This document shows, piece after piece, positions 16,724 to 29,475 of a DNA stretch of 64,000 bases (the stretch's first letter is position 1; every line of letters begins with the position of its first letter). A program made the position numbers and the translations under genes. Where the stretch lies: positions 4,791,665 to 4,855,664 of the forward strand of contig NZ_KB913032.1 of the NCBI RefSeq assembly GCF_000384215.1, given 5' to 3'. The notes under the pieces were generated by a model. It worked only from the letters and a program-made list of their open reading frames with translations, was not told where the DNA came from and made no database searches. This DNA comes from Amycolatopsis alba DSM 44262 (GTDB taxonomy: Bacteria > Actinomycetota > Actinomycetes > Mycobacteriales > Pseudonocardiaceae).

Positions 16724-17708
16724 AGTTGGCGTGCAGGGCCGCGTTCAGCTCGATACCGACACCGGTGCGCGCGACGACCTCGACGGCGCCGGTCCCGGAG
16801 TTCCGCCGGAAGACCGCGCCCGAGATGCCGGACAGCTCCAGCGCCTTCACGACCTTGCCCTCGAAGGTGACCTTCGTGCCGGCCGTGACGTAGAGACCCG
16901 CTTCGACGACCGAGTCGTCGCCGAGCGAGATGCCGACGCCGCCGTTCGCGCCGATCAGGCAGCGCTCGCCGAGCGAGATGGTCTCCTTGCCGCCGCCGGA
17001 CAGCGTGCCCATGATCGACGCGCCGCCGCCGACGTCGGAGCCGTCGCCGACCACGACGCCCGCCGAGATCCGGCCTTCGACCATGGAGGCGCCGAGCGTG
17101 CCGGCGTTGAAGTTGACGAAGCCCTCGTGCATGACGGTGGTGCCGTTGGCCAGGTGCGCGCCGAGGCGGGCGCGGTCGGCGTCGGCGATGCGGACGCCGG
17201 CGGGCACGACGTAGTCCACCATCCGCGGGAACTTGTCCACGCTGTAGACGGTGACGTTGCCGCGCGCCCGCAGCCGCAGCCGGGTCGCTTCGAAGCCCTC
17301 GACGGGGCACGGCCCGTGGTTGGTCCACACGACGTTCGCCAGCAGGCCGAAGATGCCGTCGAGGTTCGCGCCGTGCGGTCGGACCAGTCGGTGCGACAGC
17401 AGGTGAAGGCGCAGGTAGACGTCGTGCGTGTCGCCGGGGGCGTCGGCGAGGCGGGCGATGGTCGTGCGGACCGCGACGACCTCGACACCGCGGTCGGTGT
17501 CCGGGCCGAGCTGGGCGGCGGCCGCCTCGCCGAGGGCCTCGGTGGCCTCTTCGGCGGTCAGCCGCACCGTGCCGGGCTCGCTGCCGGCGCCATCGGTCAG
17601 CTTGGGCAGCGGGAACCAGGTGTCCAGCACCGTGCCGTCGGTCGTGACGGTGGCCAGTCCGACGCCGGTGGCGCCGGTCGTTTCGGGATCAGGGGTCTGC
17701 TCGCTCAC
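16722..17708 (-). CDS. dapD: Tetrahydrodipicolinate N-succinyltransferase DapD
   Basis: A 328-residue actinobacterial-type DapD. The N-terminal half is the alpha/beta domain ([27 protein letters not shown]) and residues 190-290 form left-handed beta-helix hexapeptide repeats ([19 protein letters not shown]). It succinylates tetrahydrodipicolinate with succinyl-CoA, the first step of the succinylase branch to DAP. The GTG at 17708 lies 7 nt after TACCGT (leaderless-type). A lipoprotein gene and dapE follow, as in the M. tuberculosis dapD/dapE neighbourhood. Confidence 0.95.
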   Translation of the reverse strand: MSEQTPDPETTGATGVGLATVTTDGTVLDTWFPLPKLTDGAGSEPGTVRLTAEEATEALGEAAAAQLGPDTDRGVEVVAVRTTIARLADAPGDTHDVYLRLHLLSHRLVRPHGANLDGIFGLLANVVWTNHGPCPVEGFEATRLRLRARGNVTVYSVDKFPRMVDYVVPAGVRIADADRARLGAHLANGTTVMHEGFVNFNAGTLGASMVEGRISAGVVVGDGSDVGGGASIMGTLSGGGKETISLGERCLIGANGGVGISLGDDSVVEAGLYVTAGTKVTFEGKVVKALELSGISGAVFRRNSGTGAVEVVARTGVGIELNAALHAN

Positions 17709-17736
17709 GTCTAGAACGGTAACCCAGTGATCCGCG

Positions 17737-18132
17737 TCAACCGCCGACGAGGCTCTTCACGCTGGTCAGCGCCGACGCCATGTCGCCGAGCGCCTGGCCG
17801 CACGGGCCGCCGGGGGCCGCCTGGTCCTGGCAGTTCGTGGTGCGGAAGACGGAGATCGGGCGTTCGAGCGCGTCGATGTTCGCCGCCAGATCCGGGCGGC
17901 GCTTGCGGACGCTGCCCGCGGCGCTGGAGAGTTCGGTGACGTACTTCTGGCAGCCCTTGGGCGATTCGGTCCCCGGCGCCAGGTAGCACTGGTCGGTGCT
18001 CAGCGCCTTGAGCTTGATCGGCAGCACGTCCGGCCCCTCGCTGCGCGTGGGTTTCACGGTGACCGGGACCTCGTTCGCTCCACAGCCACCGAGTACCAGG
18101 AGGAGGGCGAGCAGGATCGCTTTGGTGCGCAC
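17737..18132 (-). CDS. Small lipoprotein of unknown function
   Basis: A 131-residue secreted lipoprotein: a short basic N-terminus, hydrophobic stretch [12 protein letters not shown] and lipobox LGGC with Cys17 as lipidation site. The mature part has four further cysteines (QCYLAPG, GCQKY, NCQDQ, PCGQA) that could make two disulphides. It is divergent from dapE and on the same strand as dapD. The start at 18132 (GTG) places the signal peptide correctly; the long upstream reading frame is a shadow of dapE. The function is unknown. Confidence 0.75.
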   Translation of the reverse strand: MRTKAILLALLLVLGGCGANEVPVTVKPTRSEGPDVLPIKLKALSTDQCYLAPGTESPKGCQKYVTELSSAAGSVRKRRPDLAANIDALERPISVFRTTNCQDQAAPGGPCGQALGDMASALTSVKSLVGG

Positions 18133-18174
18133 GCCTTCACGGTAGCCCCGAGGCCGCGCCGGTACGGTGCGGGC

Positions 18175-19248
18175 ATGCCTTCGCTCGATCTGCACGCGGA
18201 CCCCGTCGACCTCACCGCCGCGCTGGTGGACATCTTCAGCGTTTCGGAGGAGGAGAAGGTGATCGCGGACACCGTGCAAGCCGCTTTGGAAGCACAGGCC
18301 CCGCATCTCGAGGTGATCCGAAACGGCGACGCGGTCCTCGCCAGGACGAATCTCGGCCGTCCCTCGCGGGTGATGCTGGCGGGGCATCTCGACACCGTTC
18401 CGGTGAACGAGAACCTGCCCGTGCGCCGTGAGGGGACCGGTGACGACGAGATCCTGCACGGCCTGGGCACCGTCGACATGAAGAGCGGCGACGCTGTCTT
18501 CCTGCACCTCGCCGCCGCTCTCCGCGAGCCGAGGCACGACATCACCTTCGTGTTCTACGACTGCGAAGAGATCGAAGCGACGAAGAACGGCCTCGGTCGC
18601 ATCGAGCGCGAGTTGCCCGAATGGCTGCAGGCCGACCTCGCGATCCTCGGTGAGCCTTCGAACGGCGGGATCGAGGGCGGTTGCCAGGGCACGATGCGGA
18701 TCGAGATCCGCGTCGAGGGCGTGCGGGCGCACACCGCGCGCGGCTGGATGGGCGTCAACGCCATCCACGGTCTCGCCGAACCACTGCGCAGGCTGGCCGA
18801 GTACGCGCCGCGCGTGGTCGACATCGACGGCCTGACCTACCGCGAAGGCCTGCAGGCCACGAAGATCGGCGGCGGTGTCGCGGGCAATGTCGTGCCGGAC
18901 GAGGCCGTGCTCACGATCAACCACCGCTTCGCGCCCGACAGGAGTGCCGAGCAAGCCGAGGCGCACCTTCGCGAGGTCTTCGCGGGTTATGACGTCAAGG
19001 TTGTCGACTTGTCGCCAGGAGCCTTGCCTGGGCTGAGCGCCCCTGCGGCGGCCGAGCTGGTCGCCGCGGCCGGCGGCAAGGCGGTCGCGAAGCTGGGCTG
19101 GACCGACGTCGCGCGCTTCGCGGCTCTCGGCATTCCGGCGGTGAACTTCGGGCCCGGCGATCCGACGCTGGCGCACACGCGGCAGGAGAACGTGCGCGCG
19201 GGCGAGATCCGGCAGGTCGCCGCGGTGCTGCGCGAGTTCCTCAGCTAG
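18175..19248 (+). CDS. dapE: Succinyl-diaminopimelate desuccinylase DapE
   Basis: A 357-residue M20 metallohydrolase. AGHLDTVPV (His/Asp), [10 protein letters not shown] (bridging Asp), DCEEIEA (catalytic Glu and ligand), LGEPSNG and [11 protein letters not shown] (last His) are the five di-zinc motifs. It removes succinate from N-succinyl-LL-DAP. A TACGGT element 6 nt before the ATG suggests a leaderless transcript. Its stop overlaps the convergent kinase gene by 8 bp. Confidence 0.94.
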   Translation: MPSLDLHADPVDLTAALVDIFSVSEEEKVIADTVQAALEAQAPHLEVIRNGDAVLARTNLGRPSRVMLAGHLDTVPVNENLPVRREGTGDDEILHGLGTVDMKSGDAVFLHLAAALREPRHDITFVFYDCEEIEATKNGLGRIERELPEWLQADLAILGEPSNGGIEGGCQGTMRIEIRVEGVRAHTARGWMGVNAIHGLAEPLRRLAEYAPRVVDIDGLTYREGLQATKIGGGVAGNVVPDEAVLTINHRFAPDRSAEQAEAHLREVFAGYDVKVVDLSPGALPGLSAPAAAELVAAAGGKAVAKLGWTDVARFAALGIPAVNFGPGDPTLAHTRQENVRAGEIRQVAAVLREFLS

Positions 19249-20131
19249 CCAGGGCGAGCAGTTCGTCGAGCACCCGCTCCGGCCCTCCGTAGGTGAGGTG
19301 CGCGATGGCGAACATGGGCGCGACCACCCGGCTCCAGGTGTACAGCCTGTCCCCGTCGAGCCCGCACGCGTCCGCCACCAGCCGACAACGGGCCTCGACT
19401 CCTTCGTGCCCGGCGCCGGACACCACGTAGTCGACGGCGTCGAAGCACGGATCGCCCACGCACGCCTTCGGGTCGATCGCGATCAGGCCGCGTGCCTCGC
19501 CGCCGTCCAGGACGTTGCCGAGGTGGAGATCGCCGTGGAGTAGCACGACCGTGGCCTGGGTGTCCAGCAGCGACTCGCAGCGTTGGATCGCCCGCCGCCA
19601 GGTGTCCTGGCCGATCCGGGCGCCGATGACCGGATCGGCCAGCCGCTTGCCGATCCGCTCGAAGGACTCCTCGAACCGGCCGCGCAGCGTCCACGGCCAG
19701 TCCGCGGGCGGAGGTACGGCGTGCAGTGCGGTGAGCAGCTCTCCCCAGCGCCCAGGCAGGGACACCGACGGCAGCTTCTCGGCCTCGGTGCCCGGCAGGA
19801 TCTCCTCCAGCACCATGGCACCGGCGTCCGCGTCGGCGGCCAGTACGGCGGGCACCCGGCCCGTCGGCGCGAACACCCGCAGCATCTCGATCTGCTTGGT
19901 CAGCAGGGCCCCGTCCGGGCTGAGTTTGAGCACCGCCGGTGTCCCGTCGGACCAATGGCAGCGCAGGACGACGGACGACGCCCCGCTGTCGAACAACTCG
20001 CCGAGCACGAAACCCCAACGTGAGGCCAGCCGTGCGGCGAGGGCAGGGACGCCGGCCAGCCACCCTTCGGCGTCGGATCCGAATCGGCTCACCAGCCGGG
20101 TGTTGATGTCTTCCAAGTCCACTTCGGTCAC
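19241..20131 (-). CDS. APH-family phosphotransferase (streptomycin 6-kinase/hydroxyurea type)
   Basis: A 296-residue protein-kinase-like phosphotransferase. [12 protein letters not shown] is the catalytic HGDxHxxN loop and [15 protein letters not shown] the metal-binding segment; the N-lobe Lys lies in [10 protein letters not shown]. This subfamily phosphorylates streptomycin or hydroxyurea in known members, but many are of unknown substrate. The GTG overlaps the stop of the upstream XRE-TPR regulator (GTGA), so the kinase is translationally coupled to that regulator, a link worth noting. Confidence 0.88.
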   Translation of the reverse strand: MTEVDLEDINTRLVSRFGSDAEGWLAGVPALAARLASRWGFVLGELFDSGASSVVLRCHWSDGTPAVLKLSPDGALLTKQIEMLRVFAPTGRVPAVLAADADAGAMVLEEILPGTEAEKLPSVSLPGRWGELLTALHAVPPPADWPWTLRGRFEESFERIGKRLADPVIGARIGQDTWRRAIQRCESLLDTQATVVLLHGDLHLGNVLDGGEARGLIAIDPKACVGDPCFDAVDYVVSGAGHEGVEARCRLVADACGLDGDRLYTWSRVVAPMFAIAHLTYGGPERVLDELLALAS

Positions 20132-21381
20132 TTCGGGACGTCCTCCTCCGCGCCGAGCAGAAGCAGGCCTCGCCGCAGCAGGTCTGCGGCTTCTTCGGAG
20201 CGCCCCTGATCGCGTAGCAATTCTCCCGCCTTGTCGACTGAAGCGGCCAACACCCCGCGAGCATCGCGAAGGGCGGCGACATCGATGGCGTGTGCGAAGC
20301 CCGCTTCGGCTGCTTCGAGGTCTCCACGAGCCAGGGCCAGTGAGCCCTGCTGGAACTCGAGTGACGCGGAGAGCGGCGAGTCCGCGGGGATAGCTTCGGC
20401 CGCTTCGGTGAGCAGTGAGGCAGCGTCGTCGAGACGACCGAGTTCGCGGCAGACGTCGGCCAGTTCCAAGGTGACGGCGTGATCGGGCGCGGCCGCGCGT
20501 GACGAGCGAAGGTCCGCGAGAGCGCCTTCGAGGTCGTCGGCACGCCGGACCAGTGCCCGCGCGAACAGGCAACGGGCGAGGACCGGCCGCAGCGCGCGTT
20601 CGTGGAGCAGGTCGTGCAGGACCGATACGGCGGCGACGGCGTCGCTCACCCGTCCTGCGGCGAGATACGCCTCGGCCAGGCGACGCTGGTTCCCGGCGAG
20701 TTCGGCCAGGATCTCCTCGCCGCCGCGAATCAGCCGAAGCGCTTCGCCCGCGTGATGGGCGGCCTGGACGGTCTCGCCGAGGCGGAGGTGCCCGTCGGCG
20801 AGGTACGCGTGCAGGGTCAGCAGGAGCACCGGATGCGGATGACCGTCGAGGCTCGCGTCGAGCGCGGTCCGGAGCAGATGCATCGCGTGATGCGGCTCCC
20901 CTCGGCCGATCAGGACGTTCGCCCGCAGCGCGGCGGCCAGTTCGCGGTACGGCGGGATGTCGTCGCCGAGAGCGGTTTCGGCGGCTGCCACCAATCGCGA
21001 CCGGGAGTCTCCCTCGGTGAACCGTGCGAGCCACAGCCAGGCGAGGCCTGCCTGGCGGCCGCGGCCGATCCCTTCCGCCCGCCGCGCCAGCCGCCGCATC
21101 TTCGGCGCCGGGCCGTTCCCCGCCAGGAAGTCCGACGCGGCCGCCGCGATGTCCAGATCGAGCCGGACGTCGTCGCGGGGCGACGTCACGCCGAGCAGTT
21201 CGCCGGTGTCCACCCCGAGCCGCGCGGCGAAGTGGCGCAACGCGTCACCGGACGGCGTCCGCGCTCCCGTCTCGACGGACGAAACATACGCGGCGGTGTA
21301 GTGCGGCTCGGCGAGTTCGCGCTGGGTGAGGCCGCGTTCGGCACGCAGCCGCCGCAGCCGTCCGCCGACCTCCTCGCCCAT
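20128..21381 (-). CDS. XRE-type regulator with TPR repeats
   Basis: A 417-residue protein. Residues 5-62 form a Cro/C1 helix-turn-helix (RLRRLRAERGLTQRELAEP, then a recognition helix before SSVETGARTPS). Residues 90-410 are alpha-helical tetratricopeptide-like repeats rich in Ala/Leu/Arg (for example AYLAAGRVSDAVAAVSVL). The architecture matches RRNPP-like regulators, which bind small peptides in other phyla, although actinobacterial members often have unknown signals. TATCGT lies 8 nt before the ATG. It is coupled to the APH kinase downstream. A second protein of the same design is encoded at 27936. Confidence 0.85.
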   Translation of the reverse strand: MGEEVGGRLRRLRAERGLTQRELAEPHYTAAYVSSVETGARTPSGDALRHFAARLGVDTGELLGVTSPRDDVRLDLDIAAAASDFLAGNGPAPKMRRLARRAEGIGRGRQAGLAWLWLARFTEGDSRSRLVAAAETALGDDIPPYRELAAALRANVLIGRGEPHHAMHLLRTALDASLDGHPHPVLLLTLHAYLADGHLRLGETVQAAHHAGEALRLIRGGEEILAELAGNQRRLAEAYLAAGRVSDAVAAVSVLHDLLHERALRPVLARCLFARALVRRADDLEGALADLRSSRAAAPDHAVTLELADVCRELGRLDDAASLLTEAAEAIPADSPLSASLEFQQGSLALARGDLEAAEAGFAHAIDVAALRDARGVLAASVDKAGELLRDQGRSEEAADLLRRGLLLLGAEEDVPK

Positions 21382-21492
21382 GACCGAGAACGATACGGGC
21401 GAACGCGCCGAAAGGTTGCGCGCGCGGTCCCACAACTTCTCCCTGCCCAGGGTCGTATCCCTGGATGTGACAGATGATTTCCGGGAGGGCCG

Positions 21493-22248
21493 ATGACCGT
21501 GCGCCGAGCCCTGGCCATCGCCGCGTGCGCACTGGTGGTGGCCGGTTGCGAAGCTCACTCGGTCGCCCCTCCAGCGGTGACACCGATACCGGTGATCGCC
21601 GCGCCGACATCCCTTCCGACGCCTTCACCGAAGCCCGTGCTGGCGCCGCCGTCCGCCGAAATCACCTTCCCGCAGGCGGGATCCGGCCAGTGGAACCTTC
21701 CACCCGGCGAAGGCCCGGTCGCCGGGCAAGCCGGAAAGCTGATGCGGTACCGCGTCGCCGTCGAAGCGGACATCACCGGCGTGAACCCGGACGGTTTCGC
21801 GACGGCCGTCGAGTCCACTTTGAGCGATCCGCGCGGCTGGACCGGCGGCGGGCGATGGATGCTGCAACGCGTCGGCCCGGACGGCCCGGTCGATTTCACG
21901 CTCTACCTCGCCACCCCGAAGACGCGCGACGTGCTGTGCGGCAGGCCGGACGGCTACACCTCGTGCCGCAACGGGACCAGCGTCGTGCTCAACGTCGCGC
22001 GCTGGGCGAACGGCGTCCCCGGTTACGGCGCGGCCTTGACGGTCTATCGCCAGTACATGGTCACGCACGAGGTCGGGCACCGGCTCGGGCGCGGTCACGA
22101 GAAATGCCCCGTGCCGGGCGCGCTCGCGCCGGTGATGCAGCAGCAGACGCTGGGCCTGCACGACTGCGCCCCGAATCCGTGGCCCTATCCGGACGGGACG
22201 CAGTATTCGGGTCCCTCGGGGGAGTACGCCGATCCGATCCCGTCCTGA
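21493..22248 (+). CDS. DUF3152 lipoprotein with metzincin-type zinc motif
   Basis: A 251-residue exported lipoprotein: signal peptide with lipobox VAGC (Cys19), a Pro/Thr/Ser-rich linker to about residue 60, and a DUF3152 domain. His192-Glu193-x-x-His196-x-x-Gly199-x-x-His202 is a full HExxHxxGxxH zinc site, and APVM (Met215) is placed where metzincins have their Met-turn. It is therefore probably a cell-surface metalloprotease. A GGGAGG ribosome site precedes the ATG. It is divergent from the XRE-TPR regulator. Confidence 0.85.
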   Translation: MTVRRALAIAACALVVAGCEAHSVAPPAVTPIPVIAAPTSLPTPSPKPVLAPPSAEITFPQAGSGQWNLPPGEGPVAGQAGKLMRYRVAVEADITGVNPDGFATAVESTLSDPRGWTGGGRWMLQRVGPDGPVDFTLYLATPKTRDVLCGRPDGYTSCRNGTSVVLNVARWANGVPGYGAALTVYRQYMVTHEVGHRLGRGHEKCPVPGALAPVMQQQTLGLHDCAPNPWPYPDGTQYSGPSGEYADPIPS

Positions 22249-22299
22249 CCACTCACGACCAGCCCTGCCGACGGTCCAAGCGCGCGCCCCGCTGGTCGC

Positions 22300-22352
22300 G
22301 TTGCGAAAGCCACTTTCGCAACCTTCAACGTTGCGAAAGTGGCTTTCGCAAC
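22300..22352. repeat. Inverted pair of GCGAAAGTGGCTTTCGC units
   Basis: Two perfect 23-bp units (22300-22322 and 22330-22352), one with core GCGAAAGCCACTTTCGC and one with its complement, are separated by 7 nt, so the whole 53 bp is also a palindrome. It sits between the convergent DUF3152 and chitinase genes; a short CCACTCACGA remnant at 22250-22260 matches the next repeat. Confidence 0.87.
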
Positions 22353-22396
22353 GCACCCTCCCGCCAGACCGCACTGGAACCCAGGGGATCGCGGGT

Positions 22397-22442
22397 CTCG
22401 TGAGTGGTAAGGCCGGTGGGAACCAGCCTTACCACTCACGAG
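22397..22442. repeat. CTCGTGAGTGGTAAGGC palindrome, probable terminator
   Basis: Arms 22397-22413 and 22426-22442 are perfect 17-bp complements (CTCGTGAGTGGTAAGGC) around a 12-nt loop. It ends 4 bp before the chitinase stop codon and shares this convergent junction with the preceding repeat. The outer arms recur, degenerate, at 59500 and 59626. Confidence 0.85.
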
Positions 22443-22445
22443 CGG

Positions 22446-23501
22446 TCAGCGGCCCTGGAGAGACCGCACGTTGTTCCCGAACGTCCAGCTCCGCGAACCG
22501 TCCCAGTTGATCGACCAGGTCATCAGGCCCTTGAGCCCCGGAATGCTGCGGTACGCCTGGGAAACCAGGCCCGGAGACATGTAGCCGCCACCGGCACCGG
22601 CCTGCGCGGGCAGACCTGGGGCCTGCTTGTCGTAGGGGACGCGGATGGTCGTGCCCTGGATCACCAGGCCCTTGTCGAGACACTCGGTCTGCTTGACGAA
22701 GCCCTGAACCGTCCCGGCCTGGTACGAATCGCCGGAGCAGCCGTACATGCTTCCGTTGTAGTACTGCATGTTCAGCCACCACAGCCTGCCGTTGTCCGCG
22801 TACTTCTTGATGACCGGCAGGTACGCGCCCCAGATCGAGCCGTAGACGACGCTGCCGCCGGTGACGTACGCGGTCTCGGGCGCCATGGTGAGCCCGAAGT
22901 TCGACGGCATCGCGGCGAGCACGCCGTCGATGATGCGGATGAGGTTCTTCTGCGACGCGGAAAGCGTGTTGATGTTCCCGCCGCCGGTGAGGCCCGTTTC
23001 GATGTCGATGTCGATCCCGTCGAAGTTGTACTTCTTCAGGATCGGCACGATGGTCGCGACGAACTTGTCGGCCACGGTGGACGAATTGAGGTCGATTCCC
23101 GCGGTGGCGCCGCCGATCGACATCAGGATCGTCTGGCCCGCGTCCTTCGCGGCGCACATTTCGGACGGGGTCGCGACCTTCACAGTCGCGTCCATCCCAT
23201 CCTCCCATTTGGCCGTTCCGTCGGACAGGATGACCGGAAAGGCCGCGTTGATCACGTTGTATCCGTTGGCCTTGATGCGGGCGTCGGTGATCGGGATCCA
23301 GCCGAGCGGCGGATGGACGCCGTTCGAAGCGCCGTCCCAGTTCTCCCAGTAGCCTTGCAGAATTTTCCCGGCGGGCTTCGATTTGACCGCGCAGACGTCG
23401 GCGTCCGTCGAGGCTTGCGCCGGGGTCAGGACGACGAGTGTGGTGACGGCGAGTACCGCCGCGCCGGTGATTGCGAGCAGCCGTGAGACGCGACCGAACA
23501 T
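22446..23501 (-). CDS. Secreted GH18 chitinase
   Basis: A 351-residue exported glycosidase. Residues 1-30 are a signal peptide ending AQA. FDGIDIDIETG carries the GH18 D-x-x-D-x-D-x-E motif (Asp161, Asp164, Asp166, catalytic Glu168), LMSIGG is the substrate strand and LWWLNMQYYNG the conserved M-x-Y strand. There is no carbohydrate-binding or fibronectin domain, so it is a single-domain chitinase cleaving beta-1,4-GlcNAc chains outside the cell. It belongs with the peptidases and cellulase of the same island. Confidence 0.93.
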   Translation of the reverse strand: MFGRVSRLLAITGAAVLAVTTLVVLTPAQASTDADVCAVKSKPAGKILQGYWENWDGASNGVHPPLGWIPITDARIKANGYNVINAAFPVILSDGTAKWEDGMDATVKVATPSEMCAAKDAGQTILMSIGGATAGIDLNSSTVADKFVATIVPILKKYNFDGIDIDIETGLTGGGNINTLSASQKNLIRIIDGVLAAMPSNFGLTMAPETAYVTGGSVVYGSIWGAYLPVIKKYADNGRLWWLNMQYYNGSMYGCSGDSYQAGTVQGFVKQTECLDKGLVIQGTTIRVPYDKQAPGLPAQAGAGGGYMSPGLVSQAYRSIPGLKGLMTWSINWDGSRSWTFGNNVRSLQGR

Positions 23502-23647
23502 ACCCAGCTCCCATCTCGAAAGCGATTGTGAACGAACAGGAAGCGGCCGTTCGGCTCAACATAGGTCGCGGTGCCCGGCTCCCGCTACCGACGATCGGGT
23601 GGTCTAGACCAGATATCGAAAGGTTGTCCGGAAATCGTTCCTACGCA

Positions 23648-23693
23648 CGAGGGCCATCTCACGAGGCCGGGTGTCCTCGTGAGATGGCCCTCG
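23648..23693. terminator. 18-bp perfect hairpin downstream of the M28 peptidase
   Basis: Arms CGAGGGCCATCTCACGAG (23648-23665) and its exact complement (23676-23693) flank a 10-nt loop. It begins 14 bp after the M28 stop on the minus strand and precedes the chitinase promoter, so it likely terminates the peptidase transcript. Confidence 0.8.
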
Positions 23694-23706
23694 CCATTCG
23701 GATGGA

Positions 23707-27655
<3,949 letters not shown>

Positions 27656-27750
27656 GGGAACCTTCCATGGGCAGGACCGTGAACCCGGCATGGCCATTGG
27701 CGCGGCGGGGAATTCGACCGGATCGGGAGCACGGCGGGGGACGGGGAAGC

Positions 27751-27788
27751 GTGTCCATTCAGATAACTGGAGTTATCTCGATGGACAC
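27751..27788. promoter_or_regulatory. 38-bp palindrome upstream of the M4 protease
   Basis: GTGTCCATTCAGATAACT (27751-27768) and AGTTATCTCGATGGACAC (27771-27788) are inverted repeats with 16 of 18 pairs matching and a 2-nt centre. With so short a centre it looks more like a dimeric protein operator than a terminator. It is between the XRE-TPR gene and the M4 gene, in the upstream region of the latter. Confidence 0.65.
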
Positions 27789-27872
27789 GTTCGAAGTAAA
27801 GGAGCTGCTCACAGGAAGCGTCAATGGGCCGGATGGCCTAGCGGCGCGGGCGAAGATCATTCCGCGAAGAGT

Positions 27873-27897
27873 AAAATCCCTGTGTAGTAAGGATTTT
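27873..27897 (-). terminator. Possible weak terminator of the XRE-TPR gene
   Basis: AAAATCC (27873-27879) pairs with GGATTTT (27891-27897) around an 11-nt loop, about 40 bp after the regulator stop on the minus strand, and its outer AT pairs give a T run. It is short, so this is tentative. Confidence 0.35.
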
Positions 27898-27935
27898 CCC
27901 ACCGGTCGCGATATATGGCGACTTTCGTATGGTTT

Positions 27936-29258
27936 TCAGTCCGACGGCCCGGAATCGGACATAGCGGCCGCGCGTACGCCGCGGCGATAGGCGTCCGACG
28001 CTTCTTCGATTAATCCGCGAGCACGCAACGTGTCGCCCAAATGCAGAGAGGTGGCGACGAGCGCACCGAGCAATTCGGACTCTTCCTGTGCGGTGGCGGC
28101 TTCTTCGAGCAGCGTCGTCGCCTTGGGCAGATCGCCGCGGGCGCGGGCGATGAGTCCCAGCAAGCGGAGAACCTCGGCCCTGGCTTCGATGTCGGGGGAT
28201 CGATCCAGAAGCGGGCGGATCCCCTCGGCGAGTTCGGCGGCCTCGTCGAGTGCCCCTTGGCGGCGGCGGACGTCGGCGAGTTCGATGGTCGCGCCGAGCA
28301 CACCTTCGGCCGAACCGGCTTTGGCCAGCAGATCGCGGGCGAGCTGTAACTCGGCGCGCGCGTCGTCGAGTTTGCCCAGTCGTCGCCACAGGAAGCCGCG
28401 CGCCCAGCGGCTCCGGGCGGCGTCACGGTCGTAGCCGATGGAGGTGAACAGCCGCAGTGCCCGCGAGAGATCCTTTTCCGCGCGGTCGACCAGGCCGATC
28501 GCCTGCCACAGTTGCGCGGCCTGCCGGTGGTACCGCGCGGAGATGTCCTTGCGGCGGGCGGAAACGAGAGCGCGGCGCCCTTCTTCGGCGGCCCGCCGGG
28601 CGCGGCGGAGCGCGCCCATTTCGATGAGCGGGTGGATCAACGCGGTCAGGAGCGCGAGTTCGGCGTCGGGATCGACGGGGCCGGCGGCGCGGAGCCCGGC
28701 GAGCGCGGTCTCGGCGAGTGTGACCGCCGCGCCCAGATCGCCCGACAGTGCCCGGCAGGCGGCGACGCGGTTGACGATCATCGCGCGCAACCGGGGCGAC
28801 GCGGCGTCGGCGAGTTCCATCGCGTGGGCGAAACCCTTGTCCGCCAACGGGATGTCGTACCGTTGCCACTGGACTTCGCCGAGGTAGAACCGCGCGTGGC
28901 ATTGGACTTCGGGCAGCCGGTACTCCGCCGCTCGTCGTTCGACGCGGGTGAATTCGCGTTCGGCGTCCTCCAAGCCGCCTTGCTGCAACTTGCGATATGC
29001 GGCTTCGAGGGCGCTGGTGAGTTCCTCGGCGGCGCCCGGTGGCCTGCCGAAGCGGAGTTCGTCCGCGGTCAGGCCGAGTCGTCCGGCCAGATGGGACACC
29101 ACGTCGTCCGAGGGCAGGCGGCGGCCCGACTCGACCTTGGCGAGGAAGCCCCGGTCGTAGCGGGGCTCGGCGAGCTCACGCTGGGTCAGCCCGCGCGCCC
29201 GGCGCAGCCGCCGGACCCGCGCGCCGAGTGGTTCTGCCCCGGTCGGCTTGGACGGCAC
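27936..29258 (-). CDS. XRE-type regulator with TPR repeats
   Basis: A 440-residue protein built like the one at 20128. Residues 10-68 form a Cro/C1 HTH (RRLRRARGLTQRELAEPRY, then FLAKVESGRRLPS); residues 80-430 are TPR-like helices (for example LGKLDDARAELQLARDLLAKAG). The HTH of the two proteins share the GLTQRELAEP core. It lies on the same strand just upstream of the M4 protease. By analogy with RRNPP regulators such as NprR, which controls a neutral protease in Bacillus, it may control the secreted peptidases; that is inference. TACCGT 6 nt before the GTG supports a leaderless start at 29258. Confidence 0.85.
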   Translation of the reverse strand: MPSKPTGAEPLGARVRRLRRARGLTQRELAEPRYDRGFLAKVESGRRLPSDDVVSHLAGRLGLTADELRFGRPPGAAEELTSALEAAYRKLQQGGLEDAEREFTRVERRAAEYRLPEVQCHARFYLGEVQWQRYDIPLADKGFAHAMELADAASPRLRAMIVNRVAACRALSGDLGAAVTLAETALAGLRAAGPVDPDAELALLTALIHPLIEMGALRRARRAAEEGRRALVSARRKDISARYHRQAAQLWQAIGLVDRAEKDLSRALRLFTSIGYDRDAARSRWARGFLWRRLGKLDDARAELQLARDLLAKAGSAEGVLGATIELADVRRRQGALDEAAELAEGIRPLLDRSPDIEARAEVLRLLGLIARARGDLPKATTLLEEAATAQEESELLGALVATSLHLGDTLRARGLIEEASDAYRRGVRAAAMSDSGPSD

Positions 29259-29435
29259 CAGTCAACGGTAGACGATTTCCCGGCGTTTTCCGGACAAGTG
29301 GGTGAGCGACGCGGCGGTTCCGGTGGGCGCCCCTCGGTGGGATACCTGCCAACCGTACCGCGGATCCGGTGATTTTCATCCGGCGAAACGGACATATTGA
29401 CGGCACGGCCACCGGGGGCTAGCGTCTTGCGCACT

Positions 29436-29460
29436 AAAAAGGAAACTTTCTTAACTAATT
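29436..29460. promoter_or_regulatory. AT-rich operator-like motif upstream of the GH9 gene
   Basis: The stretch AAAAAGGAAACTTTCTTAAC sits 16-40 bp before the GH9 start and is an imperfect inverted repeat centred on GAAACTTTC. It stands out sharply in base composition. Similar GGAAA-TTTCC motifs occur in front of actinobacterial polysaccharide-degrading genes, so a sugar-responsive repressor site is likely (from memory of the pattern, not searched). Confidence 0.5.
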
Positions 29461-29475
29461 ACGAGCGGGGCGCCG

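Noticed and set aside
22300..22352. CRISPR-like repeat-spacer pattern
   Set aside because: Only two units with inverted, not direct, orientation and no further spacers or cas genes.
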